Positions 24,689 to 34,458 of a stretch of 64,000 nt of DNA are shown in pieces. The stretch's first letter is position 1. Each line of letters begins with the position of its first letter. The stretch covers positions 2,118,501 to 2,182,500 of the forward strand of contig CP127080.1 in assembly GCA_030252795.1 (NCBI GenBank). The letters are read 5' to 3'. Made by a program: the position numbers and the translations under genes. The notes beneath the pieces were generated by a model, which saw only the letters and a program-made list of their open reading frames with translations, was not told where the DNA came from and did no database searches. Source of the stretch: Porticoccaceae bacterium LTM1. GTDB lineage: Bacteria; Pseudomonadota; Gammaproteobacteria; Pseudomonadales; Porticoccaceae.

Positions 24689-26575
24689 CTATTCCACAAC
24701 AATCTTGACTGCTATAGCTTCAGTGCGAGGCGGCAGGCACATTTCGGCATTGCAGGTCTGGTAACTCAGTTTACCGTTGATGGTGTATTCACCCGCTGCC
24801 ACCGTATCAGCCACTTTGATGTGCTGGATCAGCTCAATGCCCTTGCCGTCGTACACTTCATACATCCCTTTAGCATGGTGTTCTGGCAGTACCATATCAC
24901 CCGCCAACTCAAAGCCTTCCGGCAACTCGAAGGTGATATTAGTTTCTGCCATACCATGTAGCTCATTGCGGCCAGTGGGTGCGTAGATATACCAGCCTTC
25001 ATTTACATCCAGAGTAACCGCGACATTCAAAAATTCGCCCGGCTTTACCGTCGCAGAATCTGCAACATGATATTGCACCGGCAGTTTGCGCTTTTTCTTT
25101 TTGGGCTTTGGCTTGTCGGCACTATTATCTGTCGATAATTGATGAGCTATAGCTTTGGTACCCGTATCCTCACCCAAAAGAACATATACACGGCCCTGGT
25201 GACGCATGGTCAGCCAATCCGTCTTACCCATATCGGTATATTTGGCTTGAGTCCGGTTCCAGTAACCCAAAGCCATTTGATAAATACCTTTAATTTTTTC
25301 TTCTGAAAAACCATTGTCTTCTTTCAAGTAAATAAAGCCATCAAGCGCCGGTTTCTCCCGCCGCCCCATATCCTTGCCCGCGCTTTCAACACCATTCACG
25401 GCTTCCCACTGCCAAGTCAACTCGCTGCTGAATTCTCCGCCATTTACAGTAACAATGCTGGCGCCAATAATCAGGTCTTTAACACCATCCTTGTTCCAGT
25501 CATCCACATAAACCCGATTCCCGGAACCCGGCAAGGCTTTAACCCCACCTTTGGCAGGCAATAAATCGATACCCGGCTCAAAACGGTGGCCCTCAGCGGT
25601 TTTAACGCCCCGGAAAAACCCAACGGCCATACTGGTGTCCCTGCGGTACATATCCGTTGCCAGAATATCCAGCACACCGTCGCTGTCCCAGTCCACAACC
25701 ACCATCTGAATTTTCGCAGCCCCTGATATAGACGGCTCCCAATTCTCGCTATATCCAAATTCTGAACGCTGTTGCTCAATTTTTTCTGAAGTCCAGTGAC
25801 CCATTTTCAATGGCTGGCCATGGATATCCAACAGCAGCTCTCGCTTGCCAAACTTTGGCTCGGCTTTGGTACCAACATTGGCGCTGATACGCAACGCGGA
25901 ACCCCCAACAACGAGATCCTCCAAACCATCACCAGTCAGGTCACCAAAGCTGGCGGTGGAGTAATGCCAATAATTATAAGACTCAGGGTTCGTCACTCCG
26001 CCACCAAAGCCTTTGGAGGACGGATAACCATACTGCTCCAGCTTGATGCCTGGCAGAAAACCCTCTTTACTACCGCGGAACCAAGTCACCTCTCCAGGAT
26101 GGTACTGCCCGGTAATCATGTCCTGATAACCATCGTGATTGAGGTCGACAAATTGTGGCGTAAAGCCGATACAACACCACTGGTGTACAACCAGAACATT
26201 ACCGTTGGTATCACGGGCATAGATCCAGTTTTTATCGTATTCAGGCTTGGCGTCTGTACCAATATTACGATACACACGCACAGTGGAACCGGCTTCTTTT
26301 AAATCCACATCACCGGTTTCAAATTCTCCCACCAGCAGGTCGCGCTTGCCATCGCCGTCCCAGTCCCACAGAGCGGGTGCAGCCAGGCCATGCTTTTCGG
26401 TTTTAACGGGTTGATCTCCAGCCATTAACATAACTGGCCTTTGCAGTTTTGGAGCACCTTGAACAACAGGCTGTTCAAATTCTGGAAAACCCATCTCACC
26501 TTGATGAACTGTCTCCGCATTAGCCGAAACGATTACTCCTAAGGCAAGAATAGGGGTTAGCAATTTTCTCTTCAT
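24689..26575 (-). CDS. FG-GAP/VCBS beta-propeller protein fused to a DsbD-N-like domain
   Basis: 628 residues. The start is MKRKLLTPILALGVIVSANA, a signal peptide; the frame is open 16 codons upstream. Residues about 25-480 carry FG-GAP-type repeats with D-x-D-x-D-G Ca loops (LWDWDGDGKRDLLVG, DLNHDGYQDMITGQY, DWDSDGVLDILATD, DWNKDGVKDLIIG) and the motif QWCCIGF. A Lys/Pro linker (KPKPKKKKRKLP) leads to about 510-628, which resembles the periplasmic N-terminal domain of DsbD, ending with the paired Cys motif CNAEMCLPPRTEA. A paralogue without this domain precedes it. Predicted exported protein linking a ligand-binding propeller to thiol exchange. Last gene of the sigma-FecR-receptor operon. 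Confidence 0.8.
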   Translation of the reverse strand: MKRKLLTPILALGVIVSANAETVHQGEMGFPEFEQPVVQGAPKLQRPVMLMAGDQPVKTEKHGLAAPALWDWDGDGKRDLLVGEFETGDVDLKEAGSTVRVYRNIGTDAKPEYDKNWIYARDTNGNVLVVHQWCCIGFTPQFVDLNHDGYQDMITGQYHPGEVTWFRGSKEGFLPGIKLEQYGYPSSKGFGGGVTNPESYNYWHYSTASFGDLTGDGLEDLVVGGSALRISANVGTKAEPKFGKRELLLDIHGQPLKMGHWTSEKIEQQRSEFGYSENWEPSISGAAKIQMVVVDWDSDGVLDILATDMYRRDTSMAVGFFRGVKTAEGHRFEPGIDLLPAKGGVKALPGSGNRVYVDDWNKDGVKDLIIGASIVTVNGGEFSSELTWQWEAVNGVESAGKDMGRREKPALDGFIYLKEDNGFSEEKIKGIYQMALGYWNRTQAKYTDMGKTDWLTMRHQGRVYVLLGEDTGTKAIAHQLSTDNSADKPKPKKKKRKLPVQYHVADSATVKPGEFLNVAVTLDVNEGWYIYAPTGRNELHGMAETNITFELPEGFELAGDMVLPEHHAKGMYEVYDGKGIELIQHIKVADTVAAGEYTINGKLSYQTCNAEMCLPPRTEAIAVKIVVE

Positions 26576-26651
26576 TAAAATCACCAATCTGGTTATTTCA
26601 TTCTCTCTAGAAAACTTCGCCATTCATTAGCAATGAATAAACAGAAAAGCA

Positions 26652-28061
26652 TTAATCCTTTTTGCCCAGCATCACGTAAATACGGCCCTGATGTATCATA
26701 TCGATATTGGCTATATTGTCGGTTTTCCCAAGATAGTATGCCTTGATAAAAGCACCCTGCTTTGGATCATTAAGTTTCTCGATGGCTTCTTTCTTTTGTT
26801 CATCACTCATGCGCCCCGGGTCTTTTCCTGCACTCTGTACACCAGTAACATTTTCCCATTGCCAAGATAATTCATCACTAAACACACCGTTAAGTGTTGC
26901 CACACTGGCACCAATAATCAGGTCTTTAACACCATCCTTGTTCCAGTCATCCACATAAACCCGATTCCCGGAGCCTGGCAAGGCTTTAATCCCACCTTTG
27001 GCAGGCAATAAATCGATACCCGGCTCAAAACGGTGGCCTTCAGCGGTTTTAACGCCTCGAAAAAATCCAACGGCCATACTGGTGTCATTGCGGTACATAT
27101 CCGTTGCCAGAATATCCAACACACCGTCACTGTCCCAGTCCACAACCACCATCTGAATTTTCGCAGACCCTGACACAGACGGCTCCCAATCCTCGCTGTA
27201 TCCATGTTCTGAGCGCTGTTGTTCGATTTTTTCTGAAGTCCATTGGCCCATCTTCAGCGGCTGACCATGGATATCCAACAGCAACTCTCGCTTGCCAAAC
27301 TTTGGCTCGGCTTTGGTACCAATATTAGGACTGATACGCAACGCGGAACCTCCAACAACGAGATCCTCCAAACCGTCACCAGTCAGGTCACCAAAGCTGG
27401 CAGACGAATAATGCCAATACTCGAAAGACTCCGGGTCAGTCACTTCGCCATCAAAACCATTTGAGGACGGATCGCCATATTGCTCCAGCTTGATGCCTGG
27501 CAGAAAACCTTCTTTGCTGCCGCGAAACCAGGTCACCTCTCCCGGGCTATACTGGCCGGTGATCATGTCCTGATAACCATCGTGGTTCAGGTCGACAAAT
27601 TGCGGGGTAAACCCAATACAACACCACTGGTGTACCACCAGCACATTGCCTTCAGTATCACGGGCATACGTCCAATTTTTATCGTATTCAGGCTTTGTAT
27701 CTGTGCCGATATTGCGATACACCCGCACCGTGGAACCCGCTTCTTTTAAATCCACATCGCCCGTTTCAAATTCCCCCACCAGCAGGTCGCGCTTGCCATC
27801 GCCGTCCCAGTCCCACAATGCAGGAGCTGCCAAGCCATGCTTTCCGGTTTTAACCGGCTCGTCGCCCGCCATCAGCATAATTGGAGAGGCCAGCTTAGGC
27901 GCACCTGGAATATTTGGCTGTTCAAATATCGGAAAACCCATCTCGCCCTGATGTGCAGGAGTTAACTGTGTCAAGTGCGAACTGGCCTTTTCATTCGCAC
28001 AACCTGATAACGCAGTAGCCACTCCCGCGGCAACAACCCATGAAAAACCACACAATTTCAT
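26652..28061 (-). CDS. FG-GAP/VCBS beta-propeller lipoprotein
   Basis: 469 residues. A lipoprotein signal ends in ALSGC (Cys21). GAGGGA precedes the ATG. From about residue 37 it is nearly identical to the first 440 residues of the next gene, including the Ca-binding propeller loops and QWCCIGF. It ends after IHQGRIYVMLGKKD without the DsbD-like domain. The pair arose by tandem duplication, one copy becoming a lipoprotein. Likely surface- or periplasm-facing, acting with the TonB-dependent receptor upstream; ligand unknown. Confidence 0.8.
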   Translation of the reverse strand: MKLCGFSWVVAAGVATALSGCANEKASSHLTQLTPAHQGEMGFPIFEQPNIPGAPKLASPIMLMAGDEPVKTGKHGLAAPALWDWDGDGKRDLLVGEFETGDVDLKEAGSTVRVYRNIGTDTKPEYDKNWTYARDTEGNVLVVHQWCCIGFTPQFVDLNHDGYQDMITGQYSPGEVTWFRGSKEGFLPGIKLEQYGDPSSNGFDGEVTDPESFEYWHYSSASFGDLTGDGLEDLVVGGSALRISPNIGTKAEPKFGKRELLLDIHGQPLKMGQWTSEKIEQQRSEHGYSEDWEPSVSGSAKIQMVVVDWDSDGVLDILATDMYRNDTSMAVGFFRGVKTAEGHRFEPGIDLLPAKGGIKALPGSGNRVYVDDWNKDGVKDLIIGASVATLNGVFSDELSWQWENVTGVQSAGKDPGRMSDEQKKEAIEKLNDPKQGAFIKAYYLGKTDNIANIDMIHQGRIYVMLGKKD

Positions 28062-28122
28062 CTTTTATCCCTCACTAATTAGGTCTATTAAAAACCTGAA
28101 AAATGTATTTCTGTCTGTAAAA

Positions 28123-29403
28123 TTACAGCGCTTTCAATGACTCTTTAATTTGCTTTATAAAACTCCCCTCACCCTCCGGGTTCAGAGCAAGCCCCTCTTC
28201 CAGCACTGCTTTTGCTTTTTCCTTTTCACCCAACTTGGCGAGCAATTTCCCATAGATGGCCAAAATATAAACTTGCTTGTCCATTTCGTAACCCTGCCGA
28301 GCCATTACCTCAAATCGTCTCAAAACTTCCATATCCTCACAGGAATCCAAAATACTGGCGACCGGATGGATATAGTCGAAGGCAGTTTCCGCGCCAACTG
28401 ATTGCTGTAGTGCCAGATACTCTTCACTGAAATTGGCGTATTGCTTCCAATCGCCTTTGGCGGGGTAATATCCAAGACCACCGGCCAGCCTCATCACTTC
28501 ATAGCTGTCCAACTGAGAAAATTTATCGTCTTTTTCTGCATGCTCTTTGGAGTAAGCACTTGCTTTCTTAATAGCATTATTAGTGCGAATCTCTTCGACA
28601 TACTTCAGGTATCCTTCATCACCCTTTCGGGCCAACTTATGAATTGTCAGATTATTGGTTCGCAATATATAGCTGGACAATTCGGCTTCAGGAGCCACAT
28701 TGGCAAACTGATCATAATGACTGAACACTAATTCCGGCACACGCTGCCCACGATTTGGGCCATCCAGATAGGTTTTAATCAACGAAAAATCGGTGGCATT
28801 AATCAATTCATCCAACGAACGAGATTCAAAATATTTCTGACTCATTTCGCTGATACCATCCCAAAAAGAAGTTTGCGCCTCACTGCCACGCTCAAATTTT
28901 TGGGAATACAACGGTGCTTTAAGCAACATTTTTTGCATTAATTCGGCACTGCGCTCACCGTTGTCATAACGGGCCTGCAAATCCTCGTAAGAAATTGATT
29001 GCCCCAGCGCCTCACGACCCAACTCAATAAACAGTTGTGCGGACATAGCGCCCGCTTTACTTTTTACCAACTTGCCATTGCCATTGATAAACCAGTATGT
29101 GGGGTAACCCTCTGCCGGATAGCGCTCAATCAGCTCAGGGCCTTGTTCCTTTTCCGCATCCACTTTGTAGTTAATAAAATTTTGGTTATAAAAATCACCA
29201 ACCCCCTTACTGGGAAACACATTGTTTGCCATCATCTTGCAGGGGCCGCACCAGTCGGTGTAAACATCCACAAAAAGCAGCTTTTGTTCTGCTTTGGCTT
29301 TGGCCAACGCTTCGTCAAAACTGCCGTAAAAGAAAGTCATTCCCTCTGCAAACACTGCGCAGGAAACCAGCGTCAACCCCAAGGCGATCAGTACCTTTTT
29401 CAT
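28123..29403 (-). CDS. Secreted thioredoxin-family protein
   Basis: 426 residues. Signal peptide MKKVLIALGLTLVSCAVFA. A thioredoxin domain spans about 22-140 with VDVYTDWCGPCKMM (Cys52, Cys55) and the cis-Pro region PAEGYPTYWFI. The remaining about 285 residues are helical, ending in a TPR-like unit (KLLAKLGEKEKAKAVLEEGLALNPEG). It lies between the TonB-dependent receptor and two FG-GAP proteins, one of which carries a DsbD-like domain. This suggests a periplasmic thiol relay within the system, an inference from gene order. Confidence 0.88.
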   Translation of the reverse strand: MKKVLIALGLTLVSCAVFAEGMTFFYGSFDEALAKAKAEQKLLFVDVYTDWCGPCKMMANNVFPSKGVGDFYNQNFINYKVDAEKEQGPELIERYPAEGYPTYWFINGNGKLVKSKAGAMSAQLFIELGREALGQSISYEDLQARYDNGERSAELMQKMLLKAPLYSQKFERGSEAQTSFWDGISEMSQKYFESRSLDELINATDFSLIKTYLDGPNRGQRVPELVFSHYDQFANVAPEAELSSYILRTNNLTIHKLARKGDEGYLKYVEEIRTNNAIKKASAYSKEHAEKDDKFSQLDSYEVMRLAGGLGYYPAKGDWKQYANFSEEYLALQQSVGAETAFDYIHPVASILDSCEDMEVLRRFEVMARQGYEMDKQVYILAIYGKLLAKLGEKEKAKAVLEEGLALNPEGEGSFIKQIKESLKAL

Positions 29404-29437
29404 AGCATCCTCTAAAAAATTATTTACTCAACGACAA

Positions 29438-29472
29438 AGAGGCGTTTGGCAAAATTTGCGCCAAACACCTCT
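29438..29472 (-). terminator. Hairpin between receptor and thioredoxin genes
   Basis: Stem AGAGG-C-GTTTGGC facing GCCAAAC-A-CCTCT around nine bases, in the 83-bp gap. The minus-strand 3' side has only TTTG, so it probably attenuates expression or protects the receptor mRNA rather than ending transcription fully. Confidence 0.55.
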
Positions 29473-29486
29473 ATGGTTACAACTGA

Positions 29487-32480
29487 TTAAAGATCAAAGT
29501 GTTTTTTCACTTCCAGATAGACATTACGTCCGTTCGGGTCAACCCGGCTGTTATCCCATTGGCCAAATGTCCTGTTGACAAAAGGCTTGCCTGCATGGAA
29601 CAAGTCCCGAGCACCGAAGCTATAGCTCCAACCATTGTCACCGTGGTAATAGCCAGTTAAATCAACAGTGGTATAAGCTTCCACATCATTGGGCGAAGGA
29701 TCCCAGCTACTGATTTGAATATTGGTGTAACTGGTGGAGTGCGTTACAAACAGATCCGCCCCATAGTTACCTTGGCTCCAACTCAATGATCCTCTCAACT
29801 TCCATTTATCAGGCCCCAATTGGGTCTCATCGCGCTGATAAGGTTCTGCACCATCAGTAATCACATCTTCCAGCTTGAGGGTTCTGACACCATTCAACCC
29901 GGCCTTAAAACTACCGACATTGGTATCAAAGCTGTAGCTTAGATTAATATCCAGTGATTCGCTGTTTCGTTTTGCCACATTAATAGGGGACTGATTCAAT
30001 GCAATGAGGTATCCATCGGAATCACGAATGGCAAACTCCGGATTGGTCAGTACAACATCAGCTGGATAGCTAAATGTATTCAAGTCTGTAATCCGGTCCT
30101 CAAACTCCACTTTGTTGTACGTTACATTTACCGCCAATCCATCAATAGCTACTGGCGTCCAGTCAAATCCAGCTGAAAATGACGTCGACACTTCCGGTTT
30201 TAAGTTGATATTACCGCCATAGTACAGCACATAATTTCGTGGCGTAGGAGTACCACTGGGATCATAGATATCTATAACAGACAAATAAGGTGAACTCAGT
30301 ATCGTCTGATCCCCAATTAGATCGTCATAACCTGGCGCCCTAAAAGACTCGCCCCAGGTTGAGCGAACAACCAGTTCATCGGTTAATGCCCAACGCATGC
30401 CTACTTTCGGGCTGAAGTGACTGAACTTCTTATCGGCATCAACCACATCGTACTCTTCCCAGCGGCCACCGAAAGTAAACATCAGAGACTGCATGCCGGT
30501 CATGGCATTGGCTTCACCGACGACGGGAACGGACAACTCAGTAAACAGCGCTGTAACTTTGCGCTCTGGTTTGAGGATCGTATCTACCCCTACATAACCT
30601 GGCTGACTGTAATCCAGATTAATTCCTATTGATGTCGCATCGGTGTAATCCATCTGATCAATACGATATTCAGTACCCAGTGCCATACGCACATCACCCG
30701 CCTTCAGGTCAGCAATGCTGCCTTCAACTTTGGCATTGAGGAAATAAGCATTGGATTCGGGTTGACCAGGAAAGCCTTCTTCCATGGTTTCGCCCAGGCG
30801 CGGAGATTGCACGGAACCATCGCCAAACAGGTTAATGGCTTCGGCGGGGTCAGACGAGGCCAGCAGCGATTGAAAAATAGTGTTGGGATTCCAGCCAACA
30901 CCACCAATCCGGGTTTCCTTATTGTCATTGCCTTCCGTGGTATAGGTAACACTGGCATCCAACTGCCAGTCTCGAACAGGCAAGTCCGCAATAAAGCCCA
31001 ACGTCAGATCTAGGCGCTCCTGAATCGTGTGAGTTACGTTTGGTGTAATTAATCCATTTGCCTGCTCGTTAAAGAAGGCATAATCCACATAGACATCTCG
31101 GCCGAATGCATTAAACGCATTCGATGCAGGAACAAGAACTCCTCTCGTGGAAGATCTGTCGCCTTTATTCTCTGTTTTGCTGTACAAAATATCTGAATAA
31201 ACTTGGAATGTATCTGTAAACTGATGCTGAATATTGGCCGACAAGGACATATTTTTTGTGGTGGCCGTAGTATCCATATATGGAATTGTCGCTTCAGAAC
31301 CCAGGTAAGCATTTTCTGGTGTCACCAGGCTGGTGTCCCACATATTATCGCTGATCACTGTCCCTTCGGGCAGGGCACCAATCAGTGTACTTGCCGAACC
31401 CCAAGGTGTTGCCTCATATATAGTGCCTGGCTGAGTCGCGCCAGTGACATCGTACCTCAAATCTTCACCACCCATGGGACGAAGATCATTGGTGGTATAT
31501 CCGGCTTTGCCCATGGAGACAGACTTTGTTTCGTCGAGGCTAAGCGTTACTGTGGCACTGCCACCATCCCAGCCCATGCCAAACAGTTGGCTGATGGAAA
31601 ACTTGTCGCCGCCATTGGTACCCCTTTCCATGCGAACCGCAGTTTCAGCGCCTTGATAGTCCTTGCGCAAAATAAAGTTAATCACCCCACCAACGGCATC
31701 GGCACCGTAAATGGCCGAAGCACCGTCGAGCAATACTTCAACTCGCTCAATGGCAGATGCTGGAATAGTTGACAGGTTGACAAATTGACCTTCCAGAATG
31801 GGTGAACCCGCGGTGCGACGGCCATTGACTAATGTTAAGGTTGAATTCACACCCAAACCACGCAGGTCAGCTGCTGCGTTACCCAAAAGCGTTGCCGCCC
31901 CCACAGATGCACCATCCGGGCCAAGATTAAGGCCATTACTGGACGCCCGATTTAAACTGGAAAAGTTTTGTGGCAGGGAACGAACAATATCTTCGGCAGA
32001 CGAGACCCCCATACGATCAATTTGATCCCGATCAATAACAACGGTGGGAGAGGTTGGGTGGACATTCCGCAACAGAGTACCGGTAACAATTAGCTCTTCA
32101 ACAACCTCCGAGCCTCCTTCTTCCTTGCGGTCGTCTTCCGTAACTTCGACCACATTATCAGTGCCGATTCGGTAGGTAAGCCCGGTATTATCAAGAAGTT
32201 GATTCAAGGCAGCACTGAGTGTCATATCACCGGTTATTGCCCTAACCTGATGACCCTTGATTTTTTCAGGATCAAAAATAATTTGTACGCCGGCGGTTTC
32301 AGCCAGCTCCAGCAATGCACGATCTGCTGATTGGGACGCAATATTCAATTCATGTTTTTCAGATCCAGCAAATGCACTAATACTCCCAAACAACAGTGCC
32401 GATGCAACACCGATTGCAATCTGACTCTTACGAAAAGCCGAAGGCCAATTACTCTGAAATTTTGATGATGAACTCATCAT
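29487..32480 (-). CDS. TonB-dependent receptor with STN signalling domain
   Basis: 997 residues. An N-terminal signal peptide (to about 38), then an STN domain (about 45-115: LNIASQSADRALLELAETAGVQIIFDPEKIKGHQVRAITGDMTLSAALNQLL, in part). The plug follows (about 125-250: EELIVTGTLLRN, SAEDIVRSLPQNF, LRGLGVNSTLTLVNGRRTAG, VEVLLDGASAIYGADAVGGVINFILRK). A 22-strand-type barrel ends YLEVKKHFDL. The STN domain and the upstream FecR and sigma genes mean that ligand binding is probably signalled inward. The ligand is not iron-linked by any Fur box I can see. Confidence 0.93.
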   Translation of the reverse strand: MMSSSSKFQSNWPSAFRKSQIAIGVASALLFGSISAFAGSEKHELNIASQSADRALLELAETAGVQIIFDPEKIKGHQVRAITGDMTLSAALNQLLDNTGLTYRIGTDNVVEVTEDDRKEEGGSEVVEELIVTGTLLRNVHPTSPTVVIDRDQIDRMGVSSAEDIVRSLPQNFSSLNRASSNGLNLGPDGASVGAATLLGNAAADLRGLGVNSTLTLVNGRRTAGSPILEGQFVNLSTIPASAIERVEVLLDGASAIYGADAVGGVINFILRKDYQGAETAVRMERGTNGGDKFSISQLFGMGWDGGSATVTLSLDETKSVSMGKAGYTTNDLRPMGGEDLRYDVTGATQPGTIYEATPWGSASTLIGALPEGTVISDNMWDTSLVTPENAYLGSEATIPYMDTTATTKNMSLSANIQHQFTDTFQVYSDILYSKTENKGDRSSTRGVLVPASNAFNAFGRDVYVDYAFFNEQANGLITPNVTHTIQERLDLTLGFIADLPVRDWQLDASVTYTTEGNDNKETRIGGVGWNPNTIFQSLLASSDPAEAINLFGDGSVQSPRLGETMEEGFPGQPESNAYFLNAKVEGSIADLKAGDVRMALGTEYRIDQMDYTDATSIGINLDYSQPGYVGVDTILKPERKVTALFTELSVPVVGEANAMTGMQSLMFTFGGRWEEYDVVDADKKFSHFSPKVGMRWALTDELVVRSTWGESFRAPGYDDLIGDQTILSSPYLSVIDIYDPSGTPTPRNYVLYYGGNINLKPEVSTSFSAGFDWTPVAIDGLAVNVTYNKVEFEDRITDLNTFSYPADVVLTNPEFAIRDSDGYLIALNQSPINVAKRNSESLDINLSYSFDTNVGSFKAGLNGVRTLKLEDVITDGAEPYQRDETQLGPDKWKLRGSLSWSQGNYGADLFVTHSTSYTNIQISSWDPSPNDVEAYTTVDLTGYYHGDNGWSYSFGARDLFHAGKPFVNRTFGQWDNSRVDPNGRNVYLEVKKHFDL

Positions 32481-32573
32481 ACCTACCTCTTGGTTATCAG
32501 TTTATATATTGGCGAAACATCACCAATCTAAATAACGTGAGACAAGAAAAAATTCCCTCAAGCCATTTGTAAA

Positions 32574-33647
32574 TTAATTGGCATCCAAACCGGTTAATAC
32601 AATTCGATCAGGGTGAATTGTGACCTGAAGGTCAAACATGGTCTCGAACCGTTCCAACATCGCATCAAAAGAATCCATTTTGAAAACACCGCTCATGCGC
32701 CTATCCATGATTCGACTGTCCTCTATCAAAATCTTTTTGCGACTGTATCGATTAAGCTCTTTGACAACTTCATATAAGGGCTGATTATTAAATCGCAACA
32801 TACCGTAACGCCAAGCGGGGTAATTCTCACCACCCTCAATAGAAGCTACAGAAACAGTTGACTCGTTCCCACCAAGCTTCCCTCTAAATCGGGCGCTTAT
32901 TCCTGCAGGTAATCGATACTGGCTTCCAGTAGCCACCTCATTATCTTTCGACAAAACAACAGCGCTGCTTTTATTAAGCGGACGCCCATTTTTTGGGTGG
33001 ACAGCTACTTCACCCTCAACAACAGCCACATCCAGATTAAAACCGGAAGCCAGAACGTTAAACTTGGTACCAAGCACAGTAACCGCAGTGTCACCAACAC
33101 TCACCACAAAAGGTCGATTTACATCCTTTTCAACTTCGAGGAAAACCTCCCCTCGATCAAGAATTAAGTGGCGTCTATTTTCGCTAAAATCCACCAGAAG
33201 ACGACTATTGGTATTGATAACTGCAACACTGCCATCTGGCAGTGTCAGCGTTTGCTGCTCCCCTGTTTGAGTTTCATAGCGAACCAATTCACCAACATTT
33301 GATGGCTCACTCTGCTTATCAAACAATACACCGGTAAGAACAACCGCCAATAGAAGGCTGGCCGCCATAGCAACCCTTGAAAACAACTTGTGCGAACTTC
33401 TTTTTTGACTGGACTCAAGAACCTCAACAAGGCCTGTGCTACCAGACAAACAAGAAACTTCGTTCCAAGCATCCAGGGCTTTTTGGTACTCAACACGATT
33501 CTCAGGATCTGACGCCAGCCATAAGTCCAATGATTTGATACGTTCATCAGTCATTCGATCCAGATACATTGCCGAAACAAATTCAGCAGCAGTGTCTTCA
33601 CGACTTTCCTGTTGGTGTTTCATACTTTTATACTCACTGGATCTCAT
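32574..33647 (-). CDS. FecR-type anti-sigma regulator
   Basis: 357 residues. AAGGAGG lies seven bases before the ATG, which overlaps the sigma-factor stop (ATGA). The cytoplasmic anti-sigma part (about 15-62: AAEFVSAMYLDRMTDERIKSLDLWL) precedes one TM helix (about 91-109). A FecR beta domain follows (about 122-215: YETQTGEQQTLTLPDGSVAVINTNSRLLVDF and HLILDRGEVFLEVEKDVNRPFVV). The C-terminal STN-like/DUF4974 part (about 285-350: YEVVKELNRYSRKKILIED) would contact the receptor's signalling domain. Transmits receptor occupancy to the sigma factor. Confidence 0.92.
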   Translation of the reverse strand: MRSSEYKSMKHQQESREDTAAEFVSAMYLDRMTDERIKSLDLWLASDPENRVEYQKALDAWNEVSCLSGSTGLVEVLESSQKRSSHKLFSRVAMAASLLLAVVLTGVLFDKQSEPSNVGELVRYETQTGEQQTLTLPDGSVAVINTNSRLLVDFSENRRHLILDRGEVFLEVEKDVNRPFVVSVGDTAVTVLGTKFNVLASGFNLDVAVVEGEVAVHPKNGRPLNKSSAVVLSKDNEVATGSQYRLPAGISARFRGKLGGNESTVSVASIEGGENYPAWRYGMLRFNNQPLYEVVKELNRYSRKKILIEDSRIMDRRMSGVFKMDSFDAMLERFETMFDLQVTIHPDRIVLTGLDAN

Positions 33648-34174
33648 CGCTTAACCTCCTTGCGAACGACCTTCAAGGCACTTGCTAAATATCGCTCAAC
33701 TGTCGTTTCTGATATATCCATCTCTTCAGAAATCTCTCTGCAACTTTTCTGCATAAATCGATTCAATAAAAAGACTTTTTTATGTGAAGACTTCAATGTG
33801 TTCAAGCAATCAAGCAATCGATTGACCAGCTGCGATTCAGCTACCGAATTTTCCGGAGAACCGTCTTCCGAAGGCAAAATATCATCCGAATAGCTATCGT
33901 GTGCTTCCGACTTTCGAACAGCTGACTTTCGGTGCATATCAATGATCAGTGTGTTAGCAATCGCAAAGAGATATGAGCGAGTATTGCCTGTACTTTTTGA
34001 CAATTTCTCAGTCAGATCTTTAACCGTCATCAACTTTAGAAAGACCTCTTGAACCAGATCTTCACGGTCTGCTTCAAGAGCCAAGCGAGCCTGCAGGAAC
34101 CGCTTCAAAGCTGGCCCGTGATCACGCATCACCTCATCCAGAGCCGCTCTATGCACCTCTGAGTGATTTTTCAT
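33644..34174 (-). CDS. ECF sigma factor (FecI-like)
   Basis: 176 residues if it starts at MKNHSEVHRA. The frame is open to 34321 with further ATGs at 34204 and 34228, and no start has a strong ribosome site. Region 2 is REDLVQEVFLKLMTV and NTRSYLFAIANTLIIDMHRK. Region 4 is VNRLLDCLNTLKSSHKKVFLLNRFMQKSCREISEEMDISETTVERYL. It should direct transcription of the receptor operon. First gene of a six-gene minus-strand block; its four-base overlap with fecR fits a co-regulated pair. Confidence 0.9.
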   Translation of the reverse strand: MKNHSEVHRAALDEVMRDHGPALKRFLQARLALEADREDLVQEVFLKLMTVKDLTEKLSKSTGNTRSYLFAIANTLIIDMHRKSAVRKSEAHDSYSDDILPSEDGSPENSVAESQLVNRLLDCLNTLKSSHKKVFLLNRFMQKSCREISEEMDISETTVERYLASALKVVRKEVKR

Positions 34175-34399
34175 ATATAGGACTTTGCCTGTCTTCTTTG
34201 CCATATCTGTACTTTTACGGTATCCCATCACTAGTAACGTGAAGCGGCACTTTTTTCCCTCAATAAGTATAGAAGGCAGACACAAAGGTAGACGACCATA
34301 GCTTGAAACCTGGTCACACACACGGAGGGGCTTAGAGGGTTCTGAAGCTATAGATCAAAGCTGGGAGTAATCGAAGAAGATTTACATAGACAAAAGTCA

Positions 34400-34433
34400 A
34401 AAAAATGCCCCCTCAGGTTGCCTGAGGGGGCAT
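34400..34433 (-). terminator. Intrinsic terminator after the TPR gene
   Basis: Stem ATGCCCCCTCAGG/CCTGAGGGGGCAT with a three-base loop, followed on the minus strand by a T run. Confidence 0.9.
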
Positions 34434-34458
34434 TAGCATTTAGTGGGCTTCTGGTTTA

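Noticed and set aside
34204..34321. Longer N-terminus for the ECF sigma factor
   Set aside because: The added residues match no sigma region and no ribosome site supports them; the true start stays uncertain among 34174, 34204 and 34228.
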